A DNA stretch of 64,000 nt, from assembly GCF_013403925.1 (NCBI RefSeq), contig NZ_JABFDJ010000007.1:1-64000 (forward strand). Reading direction: 5' to 3'. The notes below the pieces were generated by a model. The model searched no databases, was not told where the DNA came from, and saw only the letters and a program-made list of their open reading frames with translations. The translations under genes were made by a program, and so were the position numbers. Shown in pieces: positions 8,765 to 17,296 of the stretch. The stretch comes from Winogradskyella wichelsiae. GTDB lineage: Bacteria > Bacteroidota > Bacteroidia > Flavobacteriales > Flavobacteriaceae. Every line of letters starts with the position of its first letter. The first letter of the stretch is position 1.

Positions 8765-9643
8765 ATGATTAAATTAAGCTACAACCACCGATTAATTAAA
8801 ACAATAGCTTTCATTGTTCTGTCAATTTTTACAATATCTACAATTCAATCACAGGCATATACCAAACAAGAATTGCAAGATTCTATAGCTACACAACCTT
8901 ATTTCTCAATACACAAGGATAATTTTTTTGTTACTGGTGTACCGACAAATAAGACCATAAATAGTACAACAGCAAATGCTAAATATCAAATTAGTTTTAA
9001 ACAGATATTAACTCGAAGTAGATTACCATTAGATACTTATTTATATATGACATATACCCAAAAAGCATTTTGGAATATTTATGAAGAATCTTTCCCTTTT
9101 AACGACATAAATTTTAATCCATCGATTGCTTTAGGTAAAGTTTTTTATGATAAAGAAGAGCGTTTAAAAGGTATTGGAACTTTATCTTTTGAGCATGAAT
9201 CTAATGGAAGAGATAGTCTTGCATCTCGAAGTTGGAATCGTATAAGTTTAGAATACATTACTGGTATTTCTAAAAATACAGTAGCAAGTTTTAAAGCATG
9301 GTTACCATTTTCTCACAAAGAAGGGAATCCAGACCTTTTAGAGTATGTCGGTTTAGGCGAGATTAATGTATCTCATACTTACCAACCAGATAAATTAATT
9401 TTTGATTTAAGATTGCGTAAAGGGTTAAATTTTGAAGCTAAAGGCTCCGTTAGAGCAAGGGTTTATTATAATCCTTTTGGAAACAATATTTCTAATCAAT
9501 ACTTAATGTTAGAATGGTATGTTGGGCAAGCAGAAGGGTTGTTAAATTACGAACAATCACAAAGTATGATTAGGGTTGGTTATGTGATTAGAACTAATGA
9601 ATTTAAGTGGTTTAACGGTAAAAGTAAAAAGACTATAAATTAA
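8765..9643 (+). CDS. pldA: Outer-membrane phospholipase A
   Basis: A 292-residue beta-barrel phospholipase that hydrolyses glycerophospholipids in the outer membrane. After an N-terminal signal (residues 10-31, ending SQA) the catalytic block HESNGRDSLASRSWNR appears at 144-159. H144, S146 and N158 keep the exact spacing of the E. coli triad H142, S144 and N156. The C-terminal barrel pattern ends with a GQAEGLLNYEQ block like the family's GYGESLIDYN. It overlaps the convergent DUF457 gene by 4 bases. Confidence 0.95.
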   Translation: MIKLSYNHRLIKTIAFIVLSIFTISTIQSQAYTKQELQDSIATQPYFSIHKDNFFVTGVPTNKTINSTTANAKYQISFKQILTRSRLPLDTYLYMTYTQKAFWNIYEESFPFNDINFNPSIALGKVFYDKEERLKGIGTLSFEHESNGRDSLASRSWNRISLEYITGISKNTVASFKAWLPFSHKEGNPDLLEYVGLGEINVSHTYQPDKLIFDLRLRKGLNFEAKGSVRARVYYNPFGNNISNQYLMLEWYVGQAEGLLNYEQSQSMIRVGYVIRTNEFKWFNGKSKKTIN

Positions 9644-10638
9644 TTTCCTTTAATACGTTTCCATAAATCTGACATTAACTTTTTACCATCGCGCTGTGTT
9701 TTTTCTTGTTCAATAAAGTCAACATTTCCTGAGGCATCTACATCAATTAAGTATTTAAACACAAAGTTTTGAGATTTAGGTTCCATACTTAATACTCCAA
9801 AACGCAAATCGTTATAATATAATTTGTTATTAGATCTAGTAATAGTGTACCAGCCTTCAGATATCGCTATCATTTGTTTTACCTTTTTATTATGAATAAG
9901 ATCTCCTAGTAATTCATGATTTTTAGGATACGTTTCAAAGGTGATCGGTTGTGTGTCTAAAAACGAATATGTGCCTAATAAATAAGTGTTTTCAGTTTCT
10001 ACATTGGCATTCCATAGAATAGTATTTAGAGCAGATGGTCTCGTATCTATTTGCTTATAATTTATATTTTTAACTAGGAGCTCGTCTTCAAATTGTGTTA
10101 GGGCTAAATCTTTTAGAATAAATGTGAATGCTAAATAAGTTGTACTTAAGGTAAGACCGATTCCGTTGTATAAACGTCTTTTTTCTGAAGTTCGCTTTTG
10201 AAACATAGTCAGAATTAAAAATATTAAAAAAGGTAGTGTGTACAAGGGATCAATTACAAAAATGGTTTTGAAGGCTAATCTTAAATCTAATGGCCAAAAG
10301 AATTGAGTTCCCCACGTTGTATGAGCATCCAGCATTGGGTGTGTTATTAATGCCCAAAAGAATAACCAAGACCAACCTTTAAAGTTTTTGTATTTTTCAT
10401 AACGTGAGATGATCCAACCAAAAATTGGAGCAAAAATTACAGAAAACAAAATAGAATGTGTAAATCCACGATGAATAGCCAAAGCAGAAACGGTATCTGT
10501 AAAGTGAGAAGCAAAAACATCTAAATCTGGAATTGTACCTGCAATAGCTCCATATAAAATAGCCTTATTACCTACTTTTTTTCCTAAAAGAACTTCGCCA
10601 ATTGCGGCACCTAAAACTATTTGTGTGAGTGAATCCAT
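9640..10638 (-). CDS. YdjM/DUF457-type metal-dependent membrane protein
   Basis: A 332-residue membrane protein starting MDSLTQIVLGAAIGEVLLG. The family's conserved polar residues are present: the early MDSLTQ block, GTIPDLDVF near 35, HRGFTHSILFS near 57 and THPMLDAHTTWGTQFFWP near 100. These His and Asp residues are predicted to bind metal, which is why the family is called membrane-bound metal-dependent hydrolase, though its reaction is not established. About four membrane segments precede a soluble C-terminal domain of about 150 residues. Monocistronic. Confidence 0.88.
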   Translation of the reverse strand: MDSLTQIVLGAAIGEVLLGKKVGNKAILYGAIAGTIPDLDVFASHFTDTVSALAIHRGFTHSILFSVIFAPIFGWIISRYEKYKNFKGWSWLFFWALITHPMLDAHTTWGTQFFWPLDLRLAFKTIFVIDPLYTLPFLIFLILTMFQKRTSEKRRLYNGIGLTLSTTYLAFTFILKDLALTQFEDELLVKNINYKQIDTRPSALNTILWNANVETENTYLLGTYSFLDTQPITFETYPKNHELLGDLIHNKKVKQMIAISEGWYTITRSNNKLYYNDLRFGVLSMEPKSQNFVFKYLIDVDASGNVDFIEQEKTQRDGKKLMSDLWKRIKGN

Positions 10639-11009
10639 AATATAACACGAAGATAATGTTTAGTATTAAGTTATACTAAAAAGTCATACAATAGGAAGGA
10701 GCAGACTAGATTATGAGTTTTAGTTAAGTCATATGCTTTAATATTTTGATTAAAATTTTAATAGGGAAAGAAGTAGCAATAGAAGCGTTTAAACCTATAT
10801 TTAGAAAGAAGGGAAATCTTAGATACTATTTGTTTAGCTTAAAATTTGTTATTTCGATGGCTGCTGCTAGTGGTACTGATCATAATTATGAGTTAAACCG
10901 AAACTGAGAGCTTAATGTATAAATACTATCAATCTCTTAAAATTCCTCTTAACTTTTTGAAAATTATGTTTAAGTAAAAATTCTAATTAAATCTTTGAGT
11001 ATATTAGAA
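10639..11009. other. Intergenic region with a short ORF remnant
   Basis: This 370-base gap has no complete gene. A protein-like open stretch runs from a TTG at 10746 to the stop at 10907 on the plus strand (about 53 codons, including FKPIFRKKGNLRYYLFSL), without an ATG or promoter. It may be the tail of a decayed gene or chance. No family was recognised. Confidence 0.35.
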
Positions 11010-11453
11010 TTACCTTTTGTCATTATCATTAGACCAAGCTTCGTAGTTCTCATATTGTTCCTCATCTAGAATATTTTTTAAAATTTTAGATTCAGTTTCA
11101 ATTCTGTGGTCCGCTGACAGTTTTTTGTAAGGGTCATCCATTTCAGAATCCCACCACTTTTGTAATTCTGTTTCATAACGCTCTTGCTGAGCATCACTCA
11201 TTTCAAACCTAGAGTATAATTGCATTTGCCTTTCGGGATCATTAAGATTCCAATTTTCATTAATACTATCAGTTTTTGATTCATAAGTATAAGTGTCTTC
11301 TTCAAAATTACCATCTTCTTCGTAATTTTGAGTGTCAGTTAGTTCTTTATTCATTGGGTTTCTTGTGTTTATTTCTTTTTTTGAAGATTCATTTTTACAA
11401 GAAAAAGAGACTGCTAGTAATACCATGGCTAAGAATTTGTAATTCGTTTTCAT
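11010..11453 (-). CDS. Lipoprotein of unknown function
   Basis: A 147-residue protein from the preferred ATG at 11453, which gives a short lipoprotein signal: MKTNYKFLAM, a hydrophobic run, then the lipobox VSFSC. An ATG three codons upstream is the alternative. The mature part is very acidic and charged, with an EEDG-type linker followed by a helical C-terminal region (about 75-147) rich in Glu, Asp, Trp and Tyr. I do not recognise the family. It is likely anchored to a periplasm-facing membrane leaflet. Monocistronic. Confidence 0.75.
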   Translation of the reverse strand: MKTNYKFLAMVLLAVSFSCKNESSKKEINTRNPMNKELTDTQNYEEDGNFEEDTYTYESKTDSINENWNLNDPERQMQLYSRFEMSDAQQERYETELQKWWDSEMDDPYKKLSADHRIETESKILKNILDEEQYENYEAWSNDNDKR

Positions 11454-11564
11454 TAAGATCAATTTTAAAATTCAATATAAAAATAATAGTATTAATTTTA
11501 TTACTTAGCTCAAAACATCTAGATATTAACTCTTAAAAATATTTTCACCTGCTACATAGTAAAC

Positions 11565-12797
11565 TTATTTATTCTTTATTTTAGGTATTAGCCGTTTAGT
11601 GGTGATACCATGGAGTACAATCGATAATAAAATAATAAAGGCGACTATAGAAAAAACAGGATTTATATCATTAAAATCACCATATTTAATAGCGTAGGTT
11701 AGATAGAATACAGAGCCAATGCCTCGAATACCAAAAAAGGAAATAGCCCATTTCTCTTTAGAGCCTAGTCCTGATTTATAGAGACTAATGTACCCCATTA
11801 ATGGTCGCGCAACGAGGACTAAGAAAATACAGAATAATAGAGTAAGAATTGAATTGAAGTTTAATATACCGCCAATTATGGAACCTCCGAAGAAAATCAT
11901 CCAAAAAATAATAAGAAACTTCTCCACATTAGTAATAAAACCTAAGCTTGGCTCACTTTCTGTCGTTTCGTTATTGGTGTGCTGATGATAATGAGCAAAT
12001 AACCCTGCTAAGAAAACACTTAAAAATCCATAACCATCCAAGATTTCTGCTAGACCGTAAGAAATTAAAGTTAACGAAATCGCTACAAAAGCTTGGTGGA
12101 TTTTTAGTATATTATATTGTGCCAATTTTTTAGTAAAATAACTATATGAAAACCCTATTACTATGCCAACAAGGACACCAACGATGATTTTGAAAAACAT
12201 ATAATACCATATCCACTCTTTCCATTCGTTAATCCCTAAGTTTTCATTTTTAGACCACAAAATAGCCAAAAAGACAAATGGAAATGCTAAGCCATCATTT
12301 AATCCTGCTTCAGCCGTAAGATTATATTGTATACCTACGTTTTTAGTGGCTACAGTTTGTTTTTTGTTAAGCTGTATTTCTGAAGCTAATGCAGGATCGG
12401 TAGGTGCTAAAATGGCTGCTAATAATAATGCTACTGGCCCATTAAAATTTAAGAGGTAATAAGAAATTAAAAATACAATGAGCATAAATAAGGGCATGGT
12501 AATACAAAGGAGCCTCAAAGGGTTTCTCCATTCTTTCCACGAATAGTTGAGTCCAATTTTTAAGCCAGCAACCATTAAGCTAATAATAACAACTAATTCT
12601 GAAAACTTTAAAGTCATATCAATATCCCAAACAGGATCTGGCCAAGGTAATGGTGTTTCTAAAAAAAACAAAAATCCTCCTAAAAACAATAAGGGAATTG
12701 TAAAACTAATTCTGAATTTTTTTAATAATATTGGTAGAAAACTAGCAAAAAGCGATGTGATTCCAACAATGAGCAGTATCGTGTAATAGGATTTCAT
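11565..12797 (-). CDS. CPA1-type Na+/H+ antiporter
   Basis: A 410-residue protein with about 12 hydrophobic segments across its whole length. The region AAILAPTDPALASEIQLNKK (around residue 130) corresponds to the conserved APTDP motif of CPA1 exchangers, and LTAEAGLNDGLAFPFVFLA (around 160) carries the essential ND pair. It exchanges Na+ or K+ for H+ across the inner membrane, matching a marine lifestyle. No regulatory C-terminal domain follows the membrane part. Monocistronic. Confidence 0.92.
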   Translation of the reverse strand: MKSYYTILLIVGITSLFASFLPILLKKFRISFTIPLLFLGGFLFFLETPLPWPDPVWDIDMTLKFSELVVIISLMVAGLKIGLNYSWKEWRNPLRLLCITMPLFMLIVFLISYYLLNFNGPVALLLAAILAPTDPALASEIQLNKKQTVATKNVGIQYNLTAEAGLNDGLAFPFVFLAILWSKNENLGINEWKEWIWYYMFFKIIVGVLVGIVIGFSYSYFTKKLAQYNILKIHQAFVAISLTLISYGLAEILDGYGFLSVFLAGLFAHYHQHTNNETTESEPSLGFITNVEKFLIIFWMIFFGGSIIGGILNFNSILTLLFCIFLVLVARPLMGYISLYKSGLGSKEKWAISFFGIRGIGSVFYLTYAIKYGDFNDINPVFSIVAFIILLSIVLHGITTKRLIPKIKNK

Positions 12798-13342
12798 AAC
12801 TTATATCTTAAAAGGTAAGTAGTAGGTTATTAAAAGATTGCGAAAACATTGAATGTAAGCGCTAAAGTCATTGTTTTTCTTCTTTAATATTAATTCATAA
12901 CAATTTATTTATAACTTATTTAAATTATCTAATCTGTTGATAATTATTTTAGTAACAGTTAAAGTGAATTAAAGTTTTTTTGTAACTAAGAAATAAAAAA
13001 ACATAAGATGCAATAATGGAAGCTCTAAATTATTTTAGTAGCAAGGTGCAATATCAATTAATGGATGACCATAAACCTTATATAGAGTTGTAGAAGTAAC
13101 CTTTATGAGCAGTTCAGAAGAAAGATTTAGAACTGCTACAGAAAAGAAAAAGAAGCCTTTTATAGCATCATTTGTTTTAAAATATTTAAATAATAAAGAA
13201 TGTGAAGTGATGACTGTCTCATCACATACAGATTATTGTTAGGGTTAGGCATTCTTAAATAGTATCAGAAACCATCTAACTAACAAGAATTAAATGATCC
13301 TTTATCTAGTACTAAATAGCTTATGCTTTTAAAATAGAGCAC
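12798..13342. other. Intergenic region with two short ORF remnants
   Basis: No complete gene is seen in this 545-base stretch. Two short plus-strand ORFs in different frames sit close together: 13016-13093 (25 codons, includes YFSSKVQYQLMDDHKPYIEL) and 13105-13242 (45 codons, starts MSSSEERFRTATEKKKKPF). Their composition is protein-like, so they could be pieces of a decayed gene. No family was recognised. Confidence 0.35.
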
Positions 13343-13373
13343 AAAAAAAACCCAGAACAAAAGTTCTGAGTTT
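13343..13373 (-). terminator. Terminator of tRNA-Met
   Basis: On the minus strand a CAGAAC/GTTCTG stem with 4-base loop is followed by a run of eight T. It lies immediately 3' of the tRNA-Met gene. Confidence 0.85.
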
Positions 13374-13380
13374 ACTATTG

Positions 13381-13454
13381 TAGCGAGAACGAGATTTGAA
13401 CTCGTGACCTCTGGGTTATGAATCCAACGCTCTAACCAACTGAGCTACCTCGCC
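13381..13454 (-). tRNA. tRNA-Met (anticodon CAT), elongator type
   Basis: On the minus strand a 74-nt cloverleaf is complete: acceptor GGCGAGG pairs with TCTCGCT through two G-U pairs, the anticodon stem TTGGA/CCCAG-type encloses TTCATAA with CAT, and the T loop is TTCAAAT. The 1:72 position is paired, so it is not the initiator, which has an unpaired 1:72. An Ile2 (lysidine) identity cannot be fully excluded from the anticodon alone. Confidence 0.93.
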
Positions 13455-13519
13455 ATAATTAGCAATTTACATTTATAACTTCAAAATAAAGTATTTGAAC
13501 ATACCCGTAATTGCGGCTG

Positions 13520-13550
13520 CAAATATATAAAGTTTTCTGGATTCAGCAAA
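13520..13550 (-). promoter_or_regulatory. Promoter of tRNA-Met
   Basis: On the minus strand TTTG (13547-13550) is followed after 19 bases by TATATTTG (13520-13527), the canonical Bacteroidota arrangement. Transcription would start about 60 bases upstream of the tRNA, leaving a leader to be processed. Confidence 0.8.
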
Positions 13551-13598
13551 TAATTAAATGCAAAAAAAATTAAATTAATTTTAAGTTTAAAACTCAAG

Positions 13599-13606
13599 TA
13601 TATTTG
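13599..13606 (+). promoter_or_regulatory. -7 element of the START-like gene promoter
   Basis: TATATTTG matches the TAnnTTTG element and lies 22 bases before the ATG at 13629. A clear TTTG box at the right distance was not found. Confidence 0.5.
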
Positions 13607-13628
13607 TATATATTGAGCACATAATACA

Positions 13629-14030
13629 ATGACTAATATGGACGACAAAGAAAAATTTGAAATGGAGTTTGTGATTCAAGCATCACCAACACTTATATAC
13701 CAATATATATCGACACCTTCGGGGTTATCAGAATGGTTTGCAGATAATGTTAATTCTCGTGGAGAACTATTTACATTTATTTGGGATGGATCAGAGGAAC
13801 AAGCAAAGTTACTCAGTAAAAAAAGTGGTGAACGTGTTAAGTTTCGCTGGTTAAACGACGATGAAGAAGGAGCAACATGTTATTTTGAGATTAGAATACA
13901 AGTCGATGAAATTACTAAAGATGTTTCTTTAATGATTACAGATTTTGCAGAAGAGGATGAAGTTGAAGAAGGTAAAATGCTTTGGTCTAACCAAATCTCT
14001 AGCTTAAAACAAGTTTTAGGCTCAGCATAA
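13629..14030 (+). CDS. START-like domain protein
   Basis: A 133-residue small soluble protein of the SRPBCC/START-like superfamily found throughout Flavobacteriaceae. The N-terminal block FVIQASPTLIYQYISTPSGL followed by SEWFADNVNSRG is typical of the family and of AHA1/SRPBCC folds, which form a hydrophobic ligand pocket. Ligand and role are unknown. An alternative start at the third codon after (M4, position 13638) is equally good. It ends in a 14-bp terminator hairpin, so it is monocistronic. Confidence 0.85.
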   Translation: MTNMDDKEKFEMEFVIQASPTLIYQYISTPSGLSEWFADNVNSRGELFTFIWDGSEEQAKLLSKKSGERVKFRWLNDDEEGATCYFEIRIQVDEITKDVSLMITDFAEEDEVEEGKMLWSNQISSLKQVLGSA

Positions 14031-14059
14031 GAACTAAATAACTATTCTATTATATCTTT

Positions 14060-14096
14060 GTCTCGATTTAATTTCAAAATTAAATCGAGACTTTTT
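14060..14096 (+). terminator. Strong terminator of the START-like gene
   Basis: A 14-bp perfect stem (14060-14073 with 14078-14091), a TCAA loop and a run of five T: a textbook intrinsic terminator 30 bases after the stop. Confidence 0.92.
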
Positions 14097-14274
14097 ATTT
14101 AAACTTTTAACTTATTTGTTTTAAAAACAGTACAATTATAACGTTCTTAATGGATTAAGCAATAAGTATAAAGTGTTCTATTCTGTTAATCAATGGAGAA
14201 TACTATTATTGAAAGGAAGAAGGATTATTTAAAAAGAATAATGAATAGATACAATTGTAAATAACCAATTTTAT

Positions 14275-15129
14275 ATGGTAAATTTTAATGGAACCCTACT
14301 ATCGGAATCAGATGCTAAGCTCTCAATTGAGAACAGAGGTTATAAGTATGGTGATGCTCTTTTTGAAACTTTAAAAGTAGTTAATGGTAAAATCTTTTTT
14401 TGGGAAGATCATTATTTTAGACTGATGTCTTCAATGCGTATTCTTAGAATGGATATTCCTATGAGTTTTACAATGGAATTTCTTGAAGCAGAAGTTTTAA
14501 AGACTTTAGAAGTTAATGATTTATTGCAGTCTGCAGCCCGCGTTAGGATTAATGTAGATAGAGGTGAAGGAGGTAAATACTTACCTTCAGATAGTACGCA
14601 AGTTCACTTTAATATTATCACAGAACCACATAATGATCCATTTTATACTATAGATACTAATGCGAGCTGTATTGTAGATTTATATAAAGATTATTTTGTT
14701 GCGCCAGGATTTTTATCGGGACTGAAGTCTAATAATAAAGCCGTCCAAGTCATTGGAAGTATTTATGCAGAGGAAAATGATTTAGACAACTGTTTAGTAC
14801 TAAACACAAATAAGAGTATTCTAGAGGCTTTAAATGGGAATTTATTTTTGGTTAAAGGTGATAAGATTAAAACACCACCGCTTGAAGAAGGCTGTCTTAA
14901 AGGGGTAATGAGAAAACAAATATTAGAGCTTTTAGCTAAAGATGTAAATGTTGTTATAGAAGAAGCAAGTATAAGTCCATTTGAACTTCAAAAAGCTGAT
15001 GAATTATTTATTACTAATGTAATTAAAGGAATTGTGCCGATTACTAAATACCGTAAAAAAACTTACGGTAGTGAATTTGCACAGCAACTTCTTAGTAAAA
15101 TTAATGCTAAACTGAGACTAATGTCATAA
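14275..15129 (+). CDS. Class IV aminotransferase (aminodeoxychorismate lyase/branched-chain aminotransferase fold)
   Basis: A 284-residue PLP enzyme of fold type IV. The start block YKYGDALFETLKVVNGKIFF carries the early GD..FET signature. The segment FLSGLKSNNKAVQVIGS holds the likely PLP-binding Lys (GLKSNN, like GIKHLN in PabC), and ALNGNLFLVKGDKIKTPPL plus GCLKGVMRKQIL form the C-terminal cofactor-phosphate site. It could be the aminodeoxychorismate lyase of folate synthesis or an amino-acid transaminase; sequence reading alone does not decide. It is convergent with the YqgE gene. Confidence 0.9.
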   Translation: MVNFNGTLLSESDAKLSIENRGYKYGDALFETLKVVNGKIFFWEDHYFRLMSSMRILRMDIPMSFTMEFLEAEVLKTLEVNDLLQSAARVRINVDRGEGGKYLPSDSTQVHFNIITEPHNDPFYTIDTNASCIVDLYKDYFVAPGFLSGLKSNNKAVQVIGSIYAEENDLDNCLVLNTNKSILEALNGNLFLVKGDKIKTPPLEEGCLKGVMRKQILELLAKDVNVVIEEASISPFELQKADELFITNVIKGIVPITKYRKKTYGSEFAQQLLSKINAKLRLMS

Positions 15130-15180
15130 AATTAGTTAATTTAAATTTATTAATATTTTTTATCGCATTGATTTTATTTG

Positions 15181-15735
15181 TTAATTGTAGCTAGGGTTTT
15201 CTGGTGCATTAGACCATATACTATAATCTCCACCAAGTTCTAGCATTTTTTCTTTCCAGAAAGAATTACAAGATTTTGAAATGATTTCTTTATGATATAT
15301 ATTTTCAGATATTAACCAAGCATTAGATTTTAGTTCGTTATCTAATTGTTGCTCATCCCAACCTGAATATCCCAAAAAGAAACGAATATCATCGGTAGAG
15401 ATTTCACCAAGGTTAATTAAGTTTAGCACAATTTTAAAATCACCTCCCCAAAAAATACCATGAGATATTTCTACACTATTGGGTATTAATTCTGGCGATT
15501 TATGAATAAAATAGAGATTGTCTTGTTCTACAGGTCCTCCATTGTACACAGGGAAATTAGAATCTGTACCTTCAATTAGGTCTTTAAGGTTATAATCTAG
15601 CGGTTTGTTTAAAATAAATCCAACGGAGCCTAGTGCGTTATGATCTGCTAAAAGTATCACAGCACGATTAAATGACATATCACCGATAATGGATGGTTCA
15701 GCAATTAGCAAATTGCCTTTTTCGGGTTTGTTCAT
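15181..15735 (-). CDS. YqgE/AlgH family protein
   Basis: A 184-residue member of DUF179. Diagnostic blocks are GNLLIAEPSIIGDMSFNRAV at the N-terminus, GSVGFILNKPL near 36, VYNGGPVEQDNLYFIH near 63 and FFLGYSGWDEQQLDNEL near 119. The family is widespread, AlgH was once linked to alginate regulation, and its molecular role is not established. Cytosolic. Separated from HU by 130 bases holding the HU terminator. Confidence 0.93.
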   Translation of the reverse strand: MNKPEKGNLLIAEPSIIGDMSFNRAVILLADHNALGSVGFILNKPLDYNLKDLIEGTDSNFPVYNGGPVEQDNLYFIHKSPELIPNSVEISHGIFWGGDFKIVLNLINLGEISTDDIRFFLGYSGWDEQQLDNELKSNAWLISENIYHKEIISKSCNSFWKEKMLELGGDYSIWSNAPENPSYN

Positions 15736-15814
15736 CTTTGCTTTCTATTGTTTAGATTACTAAAGCTATGTTTTTTTTCTTAAAAAAGCAACTAATTAGC
15801 TTTTAAATTAAAGC

Positions 15815-15841
15815 AAAAAAAACCTGCTCATAGAGCAGGTT
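15815..15841 (-). terminator. Terminator of the HU gene
   Basis: On the minus strand the stem aacctgctc/gagcaggtt (9 bp, 3-base loop) is followed by six T, 24 bases after the HU stop codon. Confidence 0.9.
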
Positions 15842-15865
15842 ATGTATTTTGAGTATAAAAATAGC

Positions 15866-16138
15866 TTAGTTTACAGCGCTACTTAAGTCAGAACCTGCCT
15901 TAAATTTAACTACATTTTTAGCTTGGATTTTTATAGTTTTTCCAGTCTGTGGATTTCTTCCATCTCTTGCAGCTCTTTTTGAAACTGACCAAGAACCAAA
16001 ACCTACTAAAGAAACTCTGTTTCCTTTTTGTAAAGATCCTTCGATGTCAACTAATAAAGAATCTAAAGCTTTTTTTGCAGCTGCCTTTGTAATTCCAGCA
16101 TTTTCTGCCATTCCATTGATTAAATCTGTTTTGTTCAT
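15866..16138 (-). CDS. HU family nucleoid protein
   Basis: A 90-residue histone-like DNA-binding protein that bends and compacts DNA as a dimer. The family signature GFGSWSVSKRAARDGRNPQT at about residues 46-65 contains the beta-arm start, and the arm continues GKTIKIQAKNVVKFKAGSDL. Length is exactly as usual for HU. It is monocistronic, with its own terminator and about 200 bases of upstream sequence likely to hold its promoter. Confidence 0.97.
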   Translation of the reverse strand: MNKTDLINGMAENAGITKAAAKKALDSLLVDIEGSLQKGNRVSLVGFGSWSVSKRAARDGRNPQTGKTIKIQAKNVVKFKAGSDLSSAVN

Positions 16139-16336
16139 AAATATTAAGTTTAAATTGTTAAAATTTCGGATATCAGAATAAAAACTCTCTAAAAGCCGTA
16201 CACAAAATTATTAGGAAAATTAAGCTACACAAGTAATAGCAAGGGAAATACGGGTTTTTGTTAATAACTTATGATATTTGTTAATAAACGACATGTATTT
16301 CATCTGGTTTTTTGTAAAACCAATGATTATAAGGGG

Positions 16337-17296
16337 TTACAGCAGTTTTGAACCATCAGAAAATTCAAACCCATTTAATAATGATTTTGTATCCATTTTT
16401 TTCTTTCCAGGAAGTTGAATTTCTAATATTTTTATGTAACCTCCTTGACACGCGACTTTTAACTCGTTTTTAGAGGAGAATAGCTGTCCCGCTTCAAAAT
16501 TGTGCTCATCTTCAACTTTTTCTACACCGTAAATCTTTACAGATAAAGGCTTGTCTTCGTTGTTATCTAAATGGCACCAAGCTGTGGGAAATGGGTTTAA
16601 TCCTCTAATTTTATTATAAATAGTGTCTATTTGTAGTGACCAATCAATTTTACAATTATCTCTATTTAGCTTATAGGCTGTTTTTAAATCTTCAGTTTGT
16701 GGTTGTATAGTGGTCGTTATGGAGTTTGTTTCAACTTGTTCTACAGTCTTAATTACAAGTTGACTTCCTATTGTCATTAAATTATCGTGTAATTCACCTA
16801 CAGTTGTACTAGCATCTATATTGGTAGTTTCACTTTTAATAATGGCTCCAGTATCAATTTTTTCATCTATAAAAAAAGTGGTAACTCCTGTCTTAGTTTC
16901 TCCATTTATAATAGCCCAATGTATAGGTGCGGCTCCTCTGTACTGAGGCAGTAGAGAGGCATGAAGGTTAAACGTACCGTATGCTGGCATTTGCCAAACA
17001 ACCTTAGGAAGCATCCTAAACGCTACTATAATCTGCAAATTAGCTTCTAGCGCTTTTAGCTCTTCTAAAAAAGCTTCAGATTTTAGGTTTGTTGGCTGTA
17101 AGATATTTAGATTTTTTACCAATGCAAATTCTTTAACTGCAGAAGCTCTAAGTTTTTGTCCTCTTCCTGCAGGTCTATCTGGTGCCGTAATAACCCCAAC
17201 TACATTGTAATTATGGTCTATTAATGCTTTTAATGTGGCAACGGCAAAATCTGGCGTTCCCATAAATACAATTCTTAAATCACGTTTATCTGTCAT
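16337..17296 (-). CDS. fmt: Methionyl-tRNA formyltransferase
   Basis: Transfers a formyl group from 10-formyltetrahydrofolate to initiator Met-tRNA. The 319-residue protein starts RIVFMGTPDFAVATLKAL, has the active-site block NLHASLLPQYRGAAPIHWAI (near residue 110) with the catalytic N-H pair, and TGVTTFFIDEKIDTGAI, followed by the C-terminal OB-like domain from about 210. Length is normal. Its start overlaps the end of recQ by 4 bases, so it is translated in the same operon. Confidence 0.97.
   Translation of the reverse strand: MTDKRDLRIVFMGTPDFAVATLKALIDHNYNVVGVITAPDRPAGRGQKLRASAVKEFALVKNLNILQPTNLKSEAFLEELKALEANLQIIVAFRMLPKVVWQMPAYGTFNLHASLLPQYRGAAPIHWAIINGETKTGVTTFFIDEKIDTGAIIKSETTNIDASTTVGELHDNLMTIGSQLVIKTVEQVETNSITTTIQPQTEDLKTAYKLNRDNCKIDWSLQIDTIYNKIRGLNPFPTAWCHLDNNEDKPLSVKIYGVEKVEDEHNFEAGQLFSSKNELKVACQGGYIKILEIQLPGKKKMDTKSLLNGFEFSDGSKLL

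Noticed and set aside
11276..11536. Plus-strand 86-codon ORF overlapping the lipoprotein gene
   Set aside because: It is the antisense of a gene with a clear lipoprotein signal and shows the usual shadow composition.
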